Source of the DNA: a virus
DNA: 37,347 nt
IMG/VR virus record: IMGVR_UViG_3300024054_000033
Coordinates: 1 to 37,347 of that record
Strand: one strand, 5' to 3'
A model generated the notes under the pieces. That model was not told the DNA's origin, searched no databases, and was given only the letters and a program-made list of their open reading frames with translations. Made by a program: the position numbers and the translations under genes. Below are positions 5,628 to 13,968 of the stretch, piece by piece (the stretch's first letter is position 1; the number at the start of each line of letters is the position of its first letter).

Positions 5628-5692
5628 TGTTAGTTGTTCCCTACCTCCTAATTAGCCCCTTGGAAGACCGGCATACTTCCAAGGGGTTTTTT
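5628..5692 (+). ncRNA. Predicted ~65-nt small RNA, OOP-like position
   Basis: A perfect promoter at 5594-5621 and an intrinsic terminator at 5656-5692 bracket a transcript too short for a gene. No other rightward transcript exists nearby that would need this terminator. The first ~28 nt are unstructured and include UACCUCC (5642-5648) within ACCUCCUAA, similar to the ACCUCCUUA 3' end of 16S rRNA. It can pair seven bases with the GGAGGUA ribosome sites of the major capsid gene (12709-12715), the gene at 14014 (14000-14006) and the tail tube gene (22919-22925). In lambda, the OOP RNA is likewise transcribed away from O from a promoter just upstream of it. Transcription itself is predicted, not observed. 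Confidence 0.55.
5656..5692 (+). terminator. Strong intrinsic terminator
   Basis: CCCCTTGGAAG pairs perfectly over 11 bp with CTTCCAAGGGG across a nine-base loop, followed by six T on the plus strand. Read leftward there is no T-run, so it acts on the rightward small RNA. Its T-run reaches the stop codon of the convergent gene at 5691-6113. Confidence 0.85.
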
Positions 5693-6113
5693 AGTCCTTC
5701 CAACTATGCATTATATTCTTGTAATATTTCTTAAACATACTTTCAAATTTTTCTAAATTTGTTTTATCTTCCACTAATGGTTTTTCATCATATTCATCTA
5801 TATATTTCTTGATAAGCATCAATATTACTTTATCAAGTTCCCATATTTTTCCTGTTCTTTCTTCCAATATATCTATTATTTTGACATAATCCTTTGGATC
5901 AATTAAGCAGGTTGCTCTTATTAGTTGGAATGGATTGTATTTCCAGTTACTTTGAGGAAATATCTTTTTTAAGTCTTCTTTAGTTACTTTTTGTTTTTGT
6001 GCTAATAGGTGTGCTTCTCTAATAACTTCTCTAACATTTTTTAAAAAAGCTCCTGGTTTATTGAATCTTTCTAATCTTCCCTTTGGAATATAGGTCGTAA
6101 AACTTATTTTCAT
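5691..6113 (-). CDS. Hypothetical protein, 140 aa
   Basis: Unknown function. ATG 6113 is preceded by AAAAAAGGAG. The protein is basic and mostly helical, with no Cys cluster. Visible stretches are an N-terminal strand (MKISFTTYIPKGRLERF), a helix (VREVIREAHLLAQKQK) and a C-terminal helix rich in Lys and Tyr. It is the first leftward gene, divergent from the late operon, and its 3' end meets the terminator of the predicted small RNA. Its place next to the terminase genes hints at an early or regulatory role, without further support. Confidence 0.55.
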   Translation of the reverse strand: MKISFTTYIPKGRLERFNKPGAFLKNVREVIREAHLLAQKQKVTKEDLKKIFPQSNWKYNPFQLIRATCLIDPKDYVKIIDILEERTGKIWELDKVILMLIKKYIDEYDEKPLVEDKTNLEKFESMFKKYYKNIMHSWKD

Positions 6114-6161
6114 TACATCTCCTTTTTTTACTTGATTTTGTTTCTTTTTTATATTATGTAT

Positions 6162-6190
6162 ATTAGACTATACTTAAAGATAGGAGTCAA
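6162..6190 (-). promoter_or_regulatory. Predicted leftward promoter in the divergent region
   Basis: On the minus strand TTGACT (6185-6190) is followed after 17 bases by TCTAAT (6162-6167). It would drive the gene at 5691-6113. Its -35 overlaps the ribosome site of the small terminase gene. No convincing rightward promoter for the late operon was found between 6114 and 6191. Confidence 0.4.
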
Positions 6191-6191
6191 T

Positions 6192-6704
6192 ATGCCAATA
6201 AAGTATAATTTAAAGAGTGGAAATGGTAAAGCAAAAAGTGCAAGTGATTCTTTAAAAGCTAAATTAGCTCATTATTTATGTTTAGGTTTAAGCATTGATG
6301 ATTCAAGAAAATTATGTAATTGTAATAAAGATAAATTTGAAGAATTAAGACTTGATCCTGAATTTGAGGATTTTATTCAAGAGTGTTCTTTAAAAAATAA
6401 AGAAGAATATCTTGAAGCAATTAAGGGTGCTGCTAAAGGTGGTTATTGGCAAGCAGCAGCATGGTATTTAGAAAGAAAACATTCAGATGAATTTGGTAAA
6501 AAAGATTTAGTACGACATGAGTATGAAATAAAAATAAAAACCTTCCAAAAAATCCTCATTGATGTAATTAATCAAGAATCCCCTGAAATTAGAGCAAGAA
6601 TAATGAAAAGATTAAGAGATTATAAATATACTGGTGAAGGTATTGCTGATAATTCTTTTCAACCAAAACAAATACAACATTTAGAGGTTGATTTTGAGGA
6701 ATAG
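6192..6704 (+). CDS. terS: Terminase small subunit
   Basis: Recognises phage DNA and recruits the large subunit for packaging. The start MPIKYNLK (6192) follows AGGAG at five-base spacing; the frame is open 20 codons further but without a ribosome site. Residues ~20-60 form a helix-turn-helix (LKAKLAHYLCLGLSIDDSRK, then CNCNKDKFEELR). Residues ~85-105 carry KGGYWQAAAWYLERKHSDEF followed by GKKD, the segment typical of many small terminases (AAxWxLERxxPxxWGRR). The C-terminal ~60 residues are helical and could mediate oligomerisation or large-subunit contact. Identification rests on this motif, the length of 170 and the adjacent large subunit. Confidence 0.75.
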   Translation: MPIKYNLKSGNGKAKSASDSLKAKLAHYLCLGLSIDDSRKLCNCNKDKFEELRLDPEFEDFIQECSLKNKEEYLEAIKGAAKGGYWQAAAWYLERKHSDEFGKKDLVRHEYEIKIKTFQKILIDVINQESPEIRARIMKRLRDYKYTGEGIADNSFQPKQIQHLEVDFEE

Positions 6705-6707
6705 CTT

Positions 6708-7190
6708 ATGAGAATAATTCATAATATGGTTTATACTAAGTTTTATAGACATTGGTGTTTAATGAAAAATAGATGTAAATATCCTACTAATGATTCTTAT
6801 TATAGATATGGGGGTAGAGGAATAAAATATGATCCAAGATGGGAAAAATTCATAAATTTTTATAATGATATGTATTTTAAATATGTTTATGCTAAAAAGA
6901 AATATGGAGAGAAATGTTTATCAATAGAAAGATTTGATGTTAATGGTAATTATTGTTTTGAGAATTGTGATTTTATTCCATTAAAAGAACAATATAGTAA
7001 TATGGGAAGACAAAAATGGTTTAGGGCTATTTCTCCTATAGGAATAGAGTATATAGAAAAGAATTTAAAGAAATTTTGTGATAAACATAAATTACATAGA
7101 GGGAATATGATTAAGTGTTTAAATAGAGAAAAATATAGACATAAAATTAGTGGTTGGAAAGTTGAATATATAATGGAGGGGGGTGATTAA
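6708..7190 (+). CDS. HNH-like homing endonuclease
   Basis: A selfish-type endonuclease gene between the terminase subunits. Residues 8-98 match the phage family with the pattern (Y)xxWxxMKxRC, YxxYGGRGI (34-39), W45, F48xxFxxDM (54-55), SIERFDVNGNY and CDFIPLKEQYSN, a treble-clef/HNH-type nuclease. The C-terminal 50 residues (YIEKNLKKFCDKHKLHRGNM and SGWK) look like a NUMOD-type DNA-binding helix found in homing enzymes. It starts three bases after the small subunit stop and overlaps the large subunit GTG, so it is well integrated in the operon. A role in packaging has been shown for HNH proteins beside terminases in HK97-like phages, an alternative to a purely selfish role. Confidence 0.75.
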   Translation: MRIIHNMVYTKFYRHWCLMKNRCKYPTNDSYYRYGGRGIKYDPRWEKFINFYNDMYFKYVYAKKKYGEKCLSIERFDVNGNYCFENCDFIPLKEQYSNMGRQKWFRAISPIGIEYIEKNLKKFCDKHKLHRGNMIKCLNREKYRHKISGWKVEYIMEGGD

Positions 7191-8727
7191 AATACGTCAT
7201 CTTGAATCTGATGTAAAAACATTTGTTAATGTGGAAATATCTGCTGTAGCAGATCAAATTGAGTATGATCCTGCTGAATTAATGTCTAAAAAGTCTGAAA
7301 TTAATATTCAGAAGTTTTTAAAAGATGATCAAGGTAAAATAGTAATAAATGAAGCTGTTCATGATGTAATGCATCAATTTAGAAGAATTGCTCATAAAAA
7401 GGGTAAAAGGAAAATACTGATACTTGGTGCATTTGGTCATGGGAAGACAGAACAAGTATGTATTGGTTTTGTTTTAGAGCAGATAGCTAAAAATCCCAAT
7501 ATATTTTGTAAAATTGTTCATGTTGCAGAAAAAGAAGCAATAAATAGAGTAAGAGCAATTGCAGAATATATTAAAACAGATAAGGATTATCAACAATTTG
7601 CTCCTAATGTAAAACCTACCTCTATTTGGGGTCAAGAAAAATTTATAGTTAAAAGAAAAACCATTTCTCAAAATCCTACTGTAGCTGCATATGGTGTTTT
7701 AGCATCTGGTTTAGGTGGTAGAGCACATTTAATAATATTTGATGATATTAATGATTTAAAATCTGCTGTTATTGAACCTACCACTAGAGAAAACATTGAA
7801 GCAATGATTAAAACTACCTGGAATACAAGATTAATCCCAGGACACTCAGAATGTATTGTTTTGATGAATAGATGGCATGAGAATGACTTTGCTGCTTATG
7901 CAATGAATAATCCAATGTGGGCATGGATGTCAATAGAGGTATCAGAAAATAAAAATCATCTTATTTATAAAGATTGTTTTGATAAAAAGAAAGAATTACC
8001 ACTTTGGACTAAATACACAAAAGAAGATTTAGTTGGTAAACACATTGAAATGGGTGATAGAGATTATAAAAGAGGTTTTGAATTAAAACCTTACTCTGAT
8101 GCTGATAAAACTTTCCCAAATTTTGAAAATTGTTGTAGGTATGGTATAAATCCAGAATTAATACTTGGTGATTTTAGGGATTGGATTTTTGGGGCAGGGA
8201 TAGACTTTGCAGGAACAAAAAGACCAGGAACTATTCTTTTTGTAGGTGCTATGAATAAGAATACTGGTATTAAAATTCCAATAAGACTTTATGCTCTATC
8301 TAATCCATCAGAATTACCAGATAAAATAGTTGAAGTTTGGAAGGATTATGGTTGTTTTTTTAATGCTGAAAATAATGCTGTTCAAGAAGCTTTAATTGAA
8401 ATGTTACAAACCACACTTGATAAATCTGTTTATAGTAGATACAATATTAAACTTGATGCATTTAATACTGGTAAAAATAAGGCTGATCCAATACAAGGTT
8501 TACCTTCTATTCAAAAAGAATTTGAAAAGGGAGAGTGGATATTTTGTTTCCCAAAGAAATATGGATCAGAAGATAATGTTGATGAAAGGGATTTATGGCA
8601 TAGGTTGTATCAGGAATTTAAACATCATCCATTTTACAAAACTACAGATTTTGTAATGTCTGGATGGTTTATGAGGGAGGGATTTAAAACTTATCAAAGA
8701 AATGAACAAAATAGATGGATACATTAA
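7183..8727 (+). CDS. terL: Terminase large subunit
   Basis: ATPase-nuclease motor that pumps DNA into the prohead and cuts it. It starts at GTG 7183 with GGAGGGG upstream, overlapping the preceding stop. Of 514 residues, 82-89 (GAFGHGKT) are the Walker A loop and 183-188 (LIIFDD) the Walker B with catalytic acid; the segment GVLASGLGGRAH (171-182) precedes it as in other terminases. The C-terminal RNase-H-like nuclease begins near residue 337 (GAGIDFAGTK, with Asp341 as a metal ligand). Length is normal for the family. The distant LNRWHxxD-like segment (229-235: NRWHEND) is also typical. Confidence 0.92.
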   Translation: MIKIRHLESDVKTFVNVEISAVADQIEYDPAELMSKKSEINIQKFLKDDQGKIVINEAVHDVMHQFRRIAHKKGKRKILILGAFGHGKTEQVCIGFVLEQIAKNPNIFCKIVHVAEKEAINRVRAIAEYIKTDKDYQQFAPNVKPTSIWGQEKFIVKRKTISQNPTVAAYGVLASGLGGRAHLIIFDDINDLKSAVIEPTTRENIEAMIKTTWNTRLIPGHSECIVLMNRWHENDFAAYAMNNPMWAWMSIEVSENKNHLIYKDCFDKKKELPLWTKYTKEDLVGKHIEMGDRDYKRGFELKPYSDADKTFPNFENCCRYGINPELILGDFRDWIFGAGIDFAGTKRPGTILFVGAMNKNTGIKIPIRLYALSNPSELPDKIVEVWKDYGCFFNAENNAVQEALIEMLQTTLDKSVYSRYNIKLDAFNTGKNKADPIQGLPSIQKEFEKGEWIFCFPKKYGSEDNVDERDLWHRLYQEFKHHPFYKTTDFVMSGWFMREGFKTYQRNEQNRWIH

Positions 8728-8782
8728 CTTGTAGATAATTGCAAAAAACTTCTCTATGAGATGAATTGCAAAAGGAGAATTT

Positions 8783-10759
8783 ATGAGAATTGGACCGTTT
8801 GAATTAAACTTTATTCCAGATAAAAGAAAAGGATATAATCAATTAGTTCAGATAATGGAAAGAGAAAAGAAATCTTCTGCTGAAGATCCTAAAATAAGTC
8901 CTAAAAAACAATTAAATGAATATAGATCTTGGGTTTCTAGCTCTATTAGTTTAATTTCAGATAGAGTATCTACTCTTCCTTATAAATTTTATAGAAAAGA
9001 TACTGAAGAAGAGATTAAGCCAAATATACATTCTTATAAAACCTTTAGTAAACCTTTTTTACAACCAAATCCATTAATGTCATTTAGATTTATTAAAGCA
9101 TGGTGTCAAGTTCAATTAGATTTATGTGGTATGGCTTGTATTTATAAGGCTAAAAATATGTTAGGACAAATATGGGAACTTTGGCCTTTAAATATGAATG
9201 ATTTTATGGGAATAGTAGATAAAAAAGGAATGCCTATAGAATTTATTACAGATGTTTTACCAAAAGATGTTTTTTATGTGTTTCAAATTGGAGGGAAGCA
9301 ATATACTTTTTCTAATTTTGAATTAGTTATTTTAAATTATCCACATCCTTATAGATCATATTATGGTGCTTCTCCTATTCAATCTCAAGCATATTCAATT
9401 GATACACAGAAATATATTGAAATATATGAAAGAGATTTTTTCTATAATTCTGCAAGAGTTGATATGGTTTTAGTTACAGATCAAGAAGTTAATGTAGATA
9501 AAGCAGATGAAATTAAACAAAGATGGAGAGAAAAGTATAGTTGGGGTGCTGGTGGTAAATTTCATGATATAACTGTTTTAGGTTCTGGATTAAAACCAGA
9601 ACCTTTAAAGTTTACTAATAAAGATTTTGAATTTATGAATTTGGCAGGATGGACAAAAGATATGGTTCTTTCTGCTTATAGGATTAATCCTGCTAAATTA
9701 GGAAATACAGAAAAAGTTAATAGATCTACTTCAGTTCAAGTTGATATTGATTTTAATAGGGATTGTATTCAACCAAGAATTCTTCAATGGGATGAAGAGT
9801 TAAATAAAGAAATATTATCTACTTTTGATCCTAGAGTTGAAATAAGACATGATAATCCTATTCCAAGAGATAGATTAATTGAGGTTCAAGAAACAAGGGT
9901 GTTTTTAGCTGGTGTTCCTGCTTTAACACCAGATGAAATGAGAAAGCAGAAGTTTAAATTAGGATCAGTTGAAGGTGGAGATGATCTAATTGTTTCTTCT
10001 ACTATGATTCCATTATCAATGTTAAAGAAATATTGGAATGCTAAAATAAAACAAATGTCACAGCAACAAAATAGACCTAATATGCAATCTCCTACTGATC
10101 CTAGTAGGGGAGAGAATGATAAACCAAATTTAAATCCTGATGGATCTGATGATAGGGATGATAATCCTACTCCTGGTAGAAGTTTTGAGGGTTTTCTAAA
10201 GAAATTTTGGTTAGATTCTTTTGAGAGAAATGAATTGGTATTTTTTGATAAAAAAACTACTATTTTATTTTTTAAATCTTTAATTAAATCAGCAATGTTT
10301 ACTATGAATAAATATTGTGGGATAGAATTAGATAGTGATAATTGGATTGATTCATATTCTGAAAAAGCAGGAATGGAATATTACTTAACTTTATGGAAAC
10401 AATCTGAAAAAGATAATTTTAAATTAAATAGTGATGAATTAAAAATACAGTACATAAAAGATCAAAGAAATAGTAATCCAAGACTTGCAAAAATTTGCAA
10501 TTCATCTTTGAAATCGTGTATAAACTATATGAGGTTTAAATATTTAGATAAGTATAATTTAAGCAAATTTTGGATTATTGACTCAAACAATTGTGGTCAT
10601 AAAGGAAGAATTAAAGAATTTAAAACAGAAACTAATTTTAAAATTGGTGATTCAGACATAAGATTTCCTGGTGAAACTTTTAATTTAAATTGTGACTGTA
10701 TGATAGGGATAGAAAATCAAAAACAACCTTTGTATCAGATTGGGGGAGAAAATGGATGA
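8783..10759 (+). CDS. Portal protein with C-terminal MuF-like domain
   Basis: Forms the dodecameric DNA entry ring of the capsid. ATG 8783 follows AAAAGGAG. Residues 1-430 are an HK97-type portal: SWVSSSISLISDRVSTLPYK near the N-terminus, then YYGASPIQSQ and GWTKDMVLSAYRINPAKLGN, the usual sequence around the stem. A Pro/Asp/Asn-rich linker (about 435-470) follows. Residues ~475-650 are additional, with FWIIDSNNCG and FPGETFNLNCDC, matching the end of SPP1 gp7/MuF head morphogenesis proteins. At 658 residues it is longer than most portals (400-520), which supports a portal-MuF fusion. No separate MuF gene is seen. Confidence 0.85.
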   Translation: MRIGPFELNFIPDKRKGYNQLVQIMEREKKSSAEDPKISPKKQLNEYRSWVSSSISLISDRVSTLPYKFYRKDTEEEIKPNIHSYKTFSKPFLQPNPLMSFRFIKAWCQVQLDLCGMACIYKAKNMLGQIWELWPLNMNDFMGIVDKKGMPIEFITDVLPKDVFYVFQIGGKQYTFSNFELVILNYPHPYRSYYGASPIQSQAYSIDTQKYIEIYERDFFYNSARVDMVLVTDQEVNVDKADEIKQRWREKYSWGAGGKFHDITVLGSGLKPEPLKFTNKDFEFMNLAGWTKDMVLSAYRINPAKLGNTEKVNRSTSVQVDIDFNRDCIQPRILQWDEELNKEILSTFDPRVEIRHDNPIPRDRLIEVQETRVFLAGVPALTPDEMRKQKFKLGSVEGGDDLIVSSTMIPLSMLKKYWNAKIKQMSQQQNRPNMQSPTDPSRGENDKPNLNPDGSDDRDDNPTPGRSFEGFLKKFWLDSFERNELVFFDKKTTILFFKSLIKSAMFTMNKYCGIELDSDNWIDSYSEKAGMEYYLTLWKQSEKDNFKLNSDELKIQYIKDQRNSNPRLAKICNSSLKSCINYMRFKYLDKYNLSKFWIIDSNNCGHKGRIKEFKTETNFKIGDSDIRFPGETFNLNCDCMIGIENQKQPLYQIGGENG

Positions 10760-11145
10760 TGGGGAATGCTTTAACTTTAAGAACTACTCAAGTAAATGTA
10801 TTTGATTGTTTTCATTTTCTTATGAATGATATTTTTGAAATGGAAATATTTTTATCTAAACTTGTTAATATTATTGATATGACATTAATAAGTGAGGGAT
10901 TAGTTAAACATAAAAATCCTCATGCTTTTTTATATGACCCCACTGATAAAGATGACATTGATCATGGTGTTTCTGGAATAGCTATTTTGGTTGAATCACA
11001 TATTGCTGCTCATGCTTGGCCTAAAAGAAAGTTATTAAATGTTGTTATTACAAGTTGTAAAGATTATGATCCATCATATACTGCATTTTGGATTGTTAAT
11101 TATTGTGGTTCTAATAATTTTAAATTTGAATCAATAAAATTTTAA
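10756..11145 (+). CDS. speD: S-adenosylmethionine decarboxylase-like pyruvoyl enzyme
   Basis: Small (129 aa) proenzyme of the SpeD family, which self-cleaves at a serine to make a pyruvoyl cofactor and decarboxylates S-adenosylmethionine for spermidine synthesis. Residues 71-92 read GVSGIAILVESHIAAHAWPK and align with GVSGxxxxxESHxxxHTWPE of bacterial class 1b enzymes. The Glu80-Ser81 cleavage site, His86 (Ser+5) and Cys101 (Ser+20) keep the family spacing. The N-terminal segment VNVFDCFHFL fits the first strand and helix. Length equals that of the enzymes. ATG overlaps the portal stop as ATGA. No spermidine synthase or arginine decarboxylase gene is in the window. Related phage enzymes may use arginine or ornithine, so the substrate is open. 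Confidence 0.8.
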   Translation: MMGNALTLRTTQVNVFDCFHFLMNDIFEMEIFLSKLVNIIDMTLISEGLVKHKNPHAFLYDPTDKDDIDHGVSGIAILVESHIAAHAWPKRKLLNVVITSCKDYDPSYTAFWIVNYCGSNNFKFESIKF

Positions 11146-11156
11146 GGAGATTATCA

Positions 11157-12692
11157 ATGGCTTATAAGATTGAAGTAAATGGATTAGAACTTAAAAATGC
11201 AGATGGAATTAATGTAATTGGTTCTGATTTTAAAGTACAAATAAAAGAACTTGATACATTTAAAAGAACCTTTTGGGCTGTAGGTTCTGAAGAATCTCCT
11301 GATAGAGATAAGGATATTATTAGGGTAGCAGGATGGAATTTAAAAAATTATAAAAAGGCTCCTAGAGGTTTATGGATGCACAACTATTTTGAGCATCCTC
11401 ATTTTAAAACAATTGATATTAAGAAGAAAGATAATCAACTTATTTTTCAACCTCAATTTGATACCCATGATAGAGCTACTTTAACTTTTAATCAATATGT
11501 TAATGGTTTTCTTGATGATTTTTCTGTTGGTTTTATTCCTGGTAAATTTGAATATCTTGATGAGGATAATAAGTGGGGTGGTGGTAGGGATTTTACAAAA
11601 GGACATGAGCTTTTAGAAATATCTTCTGTTACTGTTCCTGCACATCCAAATGCACAGATGTTTAGAAGTAATGGTTTAATTCCTGAAGACATGATTAGTT
11701 TAATGACTTTAGGATATAAATCTGAATTTCATTATGATTTAGCTAAAAATCATTATTGGTATCCAGTTCTTTTAAATATGGATGCTTATAGAATTCCTAA
11801 AACTATTAAACTTGGTAATGGTATTTCAGTGGTTAAAGCACTTTCAAGATTTGATGAAGAAGAAAAAGAAGTCATTGTTGGTTATTCTTTTGACTATGAT
11901 GTTTTTAAAAATGAAAATCTTGTTTCTAAATGGATTGAAGATCAATTAACTAATAAACCAGTTTCTAAATATTATAAAATTGAATTTAATAAAGAGAAGT
12001 CTGAATTAGATATTAGCATTGTTACTGAAGAAAAAGATATTCCTATTGTCTTCTTTGAATTTGAGGGTGATGAAGAGGAAAAAGGCAATCTTCCTGATGA
12101 TGAACCAAATGATGATCAAGAAAAAGATTGTGATTGTGAAACTTTTGAAGCATCTGAAGAAGATTCAGGAAAATGTAAGGGTTGTGGTGGAAAGAAGCCT
12201 AAAAAAGCTGATGATGCTGATGAAGATGACTCTGATGAAGATGATAATGATAAAAACATTGATACAGCTAATCTTGAATCAATGGATAATGATCCTAACA
12301 TTGAAAAAGATATTGCTGAAAAAATTGTAGAAATTTTATTTCAGAAATTTGACAAGTTTTATGAAGATAGGGTAAAGAGTATAGTAACAGAGTTTGAAAT
12401 TGTTAAAGCTAGTTTTGGGGAGATTAAGGAATTGTTGTTGAAGTTAGTTGAGTTTAATGAAGGTTTGGAAAATAAATCTGATGATCAATTAATTGATTTA
12501 AGTGAGTTGTCTGAAAAAGATTTGGTTCTCCCTGTTTCCAATTCTTTAGAAGATGATTCCAATAAAATTGAAATTGATCCAGATAGTTTCAAACAAATGT
12601 CTAAGGATGCTGTTTTAGAGCAATTAAGCAGTATATTTGAGTCAATCCTTATTACAGAAAAAAATAACTTTAGTGGTGGATTAGATAATTAG
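11157..12692 (+). CDS. HK97-type prohead protease with long acidic C-terminal extension
   Basis: Cleaves scaffold and capsid delta domains during head maturation. ATG 11157 follows AAGGAG. Residues 30-170 are the U35-type protease: His75 (WMHNY) and Ser156 (EISSVTVPAHPNA) are the probable catalytic pair. The usual family length is about 200; here 511. Residues ~180-300 are a second folded region. Residues ~302-366 are extremely acidic with CDC and CKGC pairs that could hold a metal. Residues ~370-510 are helical. The tail is probably a fused scaffold, cut off after assembly. It directly precedes the capsid gene. Confidence 0.8.
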   Translation: MAYKIEVNGLELKNADGINVIGSDFKVQIKELDTFKRTFWAVGSEESPDRDKDIIRVAGWNLKNYKKAPRGLWMHNYFEHPHFKTIDIKKKDNQLIFQPQFDTHDRATLTFNQYVNGFLDDFSVGFIPGKFEYLDEDNKWGGGRDFTKGHELLEISSVTVPAHPNAQMFRSNGLIPEDMISLMTLGYKSEFHYDLAKNHYWYPVLLNMDAYRIPKTIKLGNGISVVKALSRFDEEEKEVIVGYSFDYDVFKNENLVSKWIEDQLTNKPVSKYYKIEFNKEKSELDISIVTEEKDIPIVFFEFEGDEEEKGNLPDDEPNDDQEKDCDCETFEASEEDSGKCKGCGGKKPKKADDADEDDSDEDDNDKNIDTANLESMDNDPNIEKDIAEKIVEILFQKFDKFYEDRVKSIVTEFEIVKASFGEIKELLLKLVEFNEGLENKSDDQLIDLSELSEKDLVLPVSNSLEDDSNKIEIDPDSFKQMSKDAVLEQLSSIFESILITEKNNFSGGLDN

Positions 12693-12720
12693 TTATTTTA
12701 ACTTAATCGGAGGTAAATAA

Positions 12721-13968
12721 ATGAAACTTACACCTGAAGAACTTACCAAAATGCTGCATAATCAAATTAAGCAGATCTTAGCATCTGATGAAGTTACTTC
12801 CCAATTTAAAGAAATTGCACAAAGTATTATCCAAACTATGCAGAGTACCTTGGTGAAACCTGGAGATTCTTTTAAGCTTAATTCAGAGGAAATTCGTTCT
12901 CTTTATCCTTTTGCAAAAGTTGAAGGTGGTTACATGACTACTGCAAAAGGTTCTGTTCTAAATCTCAAAAACAAATCAAAACCTTGGGTTGTTATTTCAC
13001 CAGAATTAGAATCATGGGCAAAAGATTTTGCTTATTATCTTAAAACTGGTAATGTAACTAAATTGCTTTCTGAGAATGTTGATACTGCTGGTGGTTATTT
13101 AGTTCCTGAAGAATTTAATGCTGTAATGATTATGTATGATACAGAACCCACTGGTGTATGGCCTAGAGCAACTGTTTGGCCTATGAAGGGTGAAAAAATT
13201 AGCTTTCCTAAACTTCTTCAAAATCCTGATGTAGATGATGGTAATTTTGATCATTTTGCAGGAGTTACTTTTGCATGGACTGAAGAAGGTGGAGAGAAAC
13301 AAGCTACTCAGCCTGAATTTGGTTTGGTTGAAATGATTGTTCATGAATTGTCAGGTTATACTGAAATTACCAATATTCTTTTGGATGATTCAGTAATTAA
13401 CTTGATTAATTACCTTACCAATATTTTTAGAGCAGCATGGTATTGGATTACTGATAAGTCCTTTATTGATGGTACTGGTGGAAAGAAACCTCTTGGTATT
13501 ATCAATGATCCACAAGTATTAACTGTTCAAAGACAAACTGCTTCTACTGTAACTGTTGATGATCTTTTAAATATGGATGCTAAACTTCCTGCTGTTTTTG
13601 ACCAAAGTGCTGTTTGGTTTTATTCTAAGAAAATTAGAGCAGCAGTTAGAGGTCAAAAAGTTTCTAATGCTTCTAATGAACTTGTTCTTCAGGAAACCTA
13701 TAGTAGTTTTGCAGATGGTTATATTACAAGTATGCTTGGTAGACCAGCTATTCTGATGGATGGTAAAATTCCTGCTATTGGTACTCATGGTGATTTAATT
13801 CTTGGTGATTGGAAATGGTATTATATTGGTTTTAGGCAGGATTTTGTAATGGATTCTTCAAGGCATTATGCTTTCCGTAATAACAGAACTGCTTTGAGAT
13901 GTTCTGGTAGAGTTGATGGACAGGCTGCTATGCCTCAAGCATTTGTAGTTTTGACTGATCCTAGCTAA
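12721..13968 (+). CDS. Major capsid protein, HK97 fold
   Basis: Shell subunit of the head, 415 aa. The ribosome site GGAGGTAA at 12709 is among the strongest in the window. Residues 1-~110 are a helical delta domain, probably removed by the protease upstream. The body begins near residue 122 with TAGGYLVPEEF, a signature of HK97-type capsids, followed by GVWPRATVWPMKGEKISFPK (E-loop side), WTEEGGEKQATQPEFG, and FIDGTGGKKPLGIIND in the P-domain region. The C-terminus (RVDGQAAMPQAFVVLT) matches the family end. No obvious crosslinking pair can be assigned from the sequence. Confidence 0.93.
   Translation: MKLTPEELTKMLHNQIKQILASDEVTSQFKEIAQSIIQTMQSTLVKPGDSFKLNSEEIRSLYPFAKVEGGYMTTAKGSVLNLKNKSKPWVVISPELESWAKDFAYYLKTGNVTKLLSENVDTAGGYLVPEEFNAVMIMYDTEPTGVWPRATVWPMKGEKISFPKLLQNPDVDDGNFDHFAGVTFAWTEEGGEKQATQPEFGLVEMIVHELSGYTEITNILLDDSVINLINYLTNIFRAAWYWITDKSFIDGTGGKKPLGIINDPQVLTVQRQTASTVTVDDLLNMDAKLPAVFDQSAVWFYSKKIRAAVRGQKVSNASNELVLQETYSSFADGYITSMLGRPAILMDGKIPAIGTHGDLILGDWKWYYIGFRQDFVMDSSRHYAFRNNRTALRCSGRVDGQAAMPQAFVVLTDPS

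Noticed and set aside
5691-5693. Antisense control of the gene at 5691-6113 by the predicted small RNA
   Set aside because: The RNA overlaps only the last bases of the gene, within its T-run, unlike lambda OOP which covers the cII end. Direct antisense action is unlikely.
6132-6191. Longer N-terminus for the small terminase
   Set aside because: The hydrophobic 20 residues have no ribosome site, while AGGAG sits before 6192.
8737-8773. Direct repeat AATTGCAAAA before the portal gene
   Set aside because: Two ten-base AT-rich copies 27 bases apart are within chance in such DNA, and no function is indicated.
12019-12330. Frame rich in Lys, Leu, Met and Ile in the protease gene
   Set aside because: It is a shifted reading of the acidic Asp/Glu-rich segment of the protease extension and has no ribosome site.
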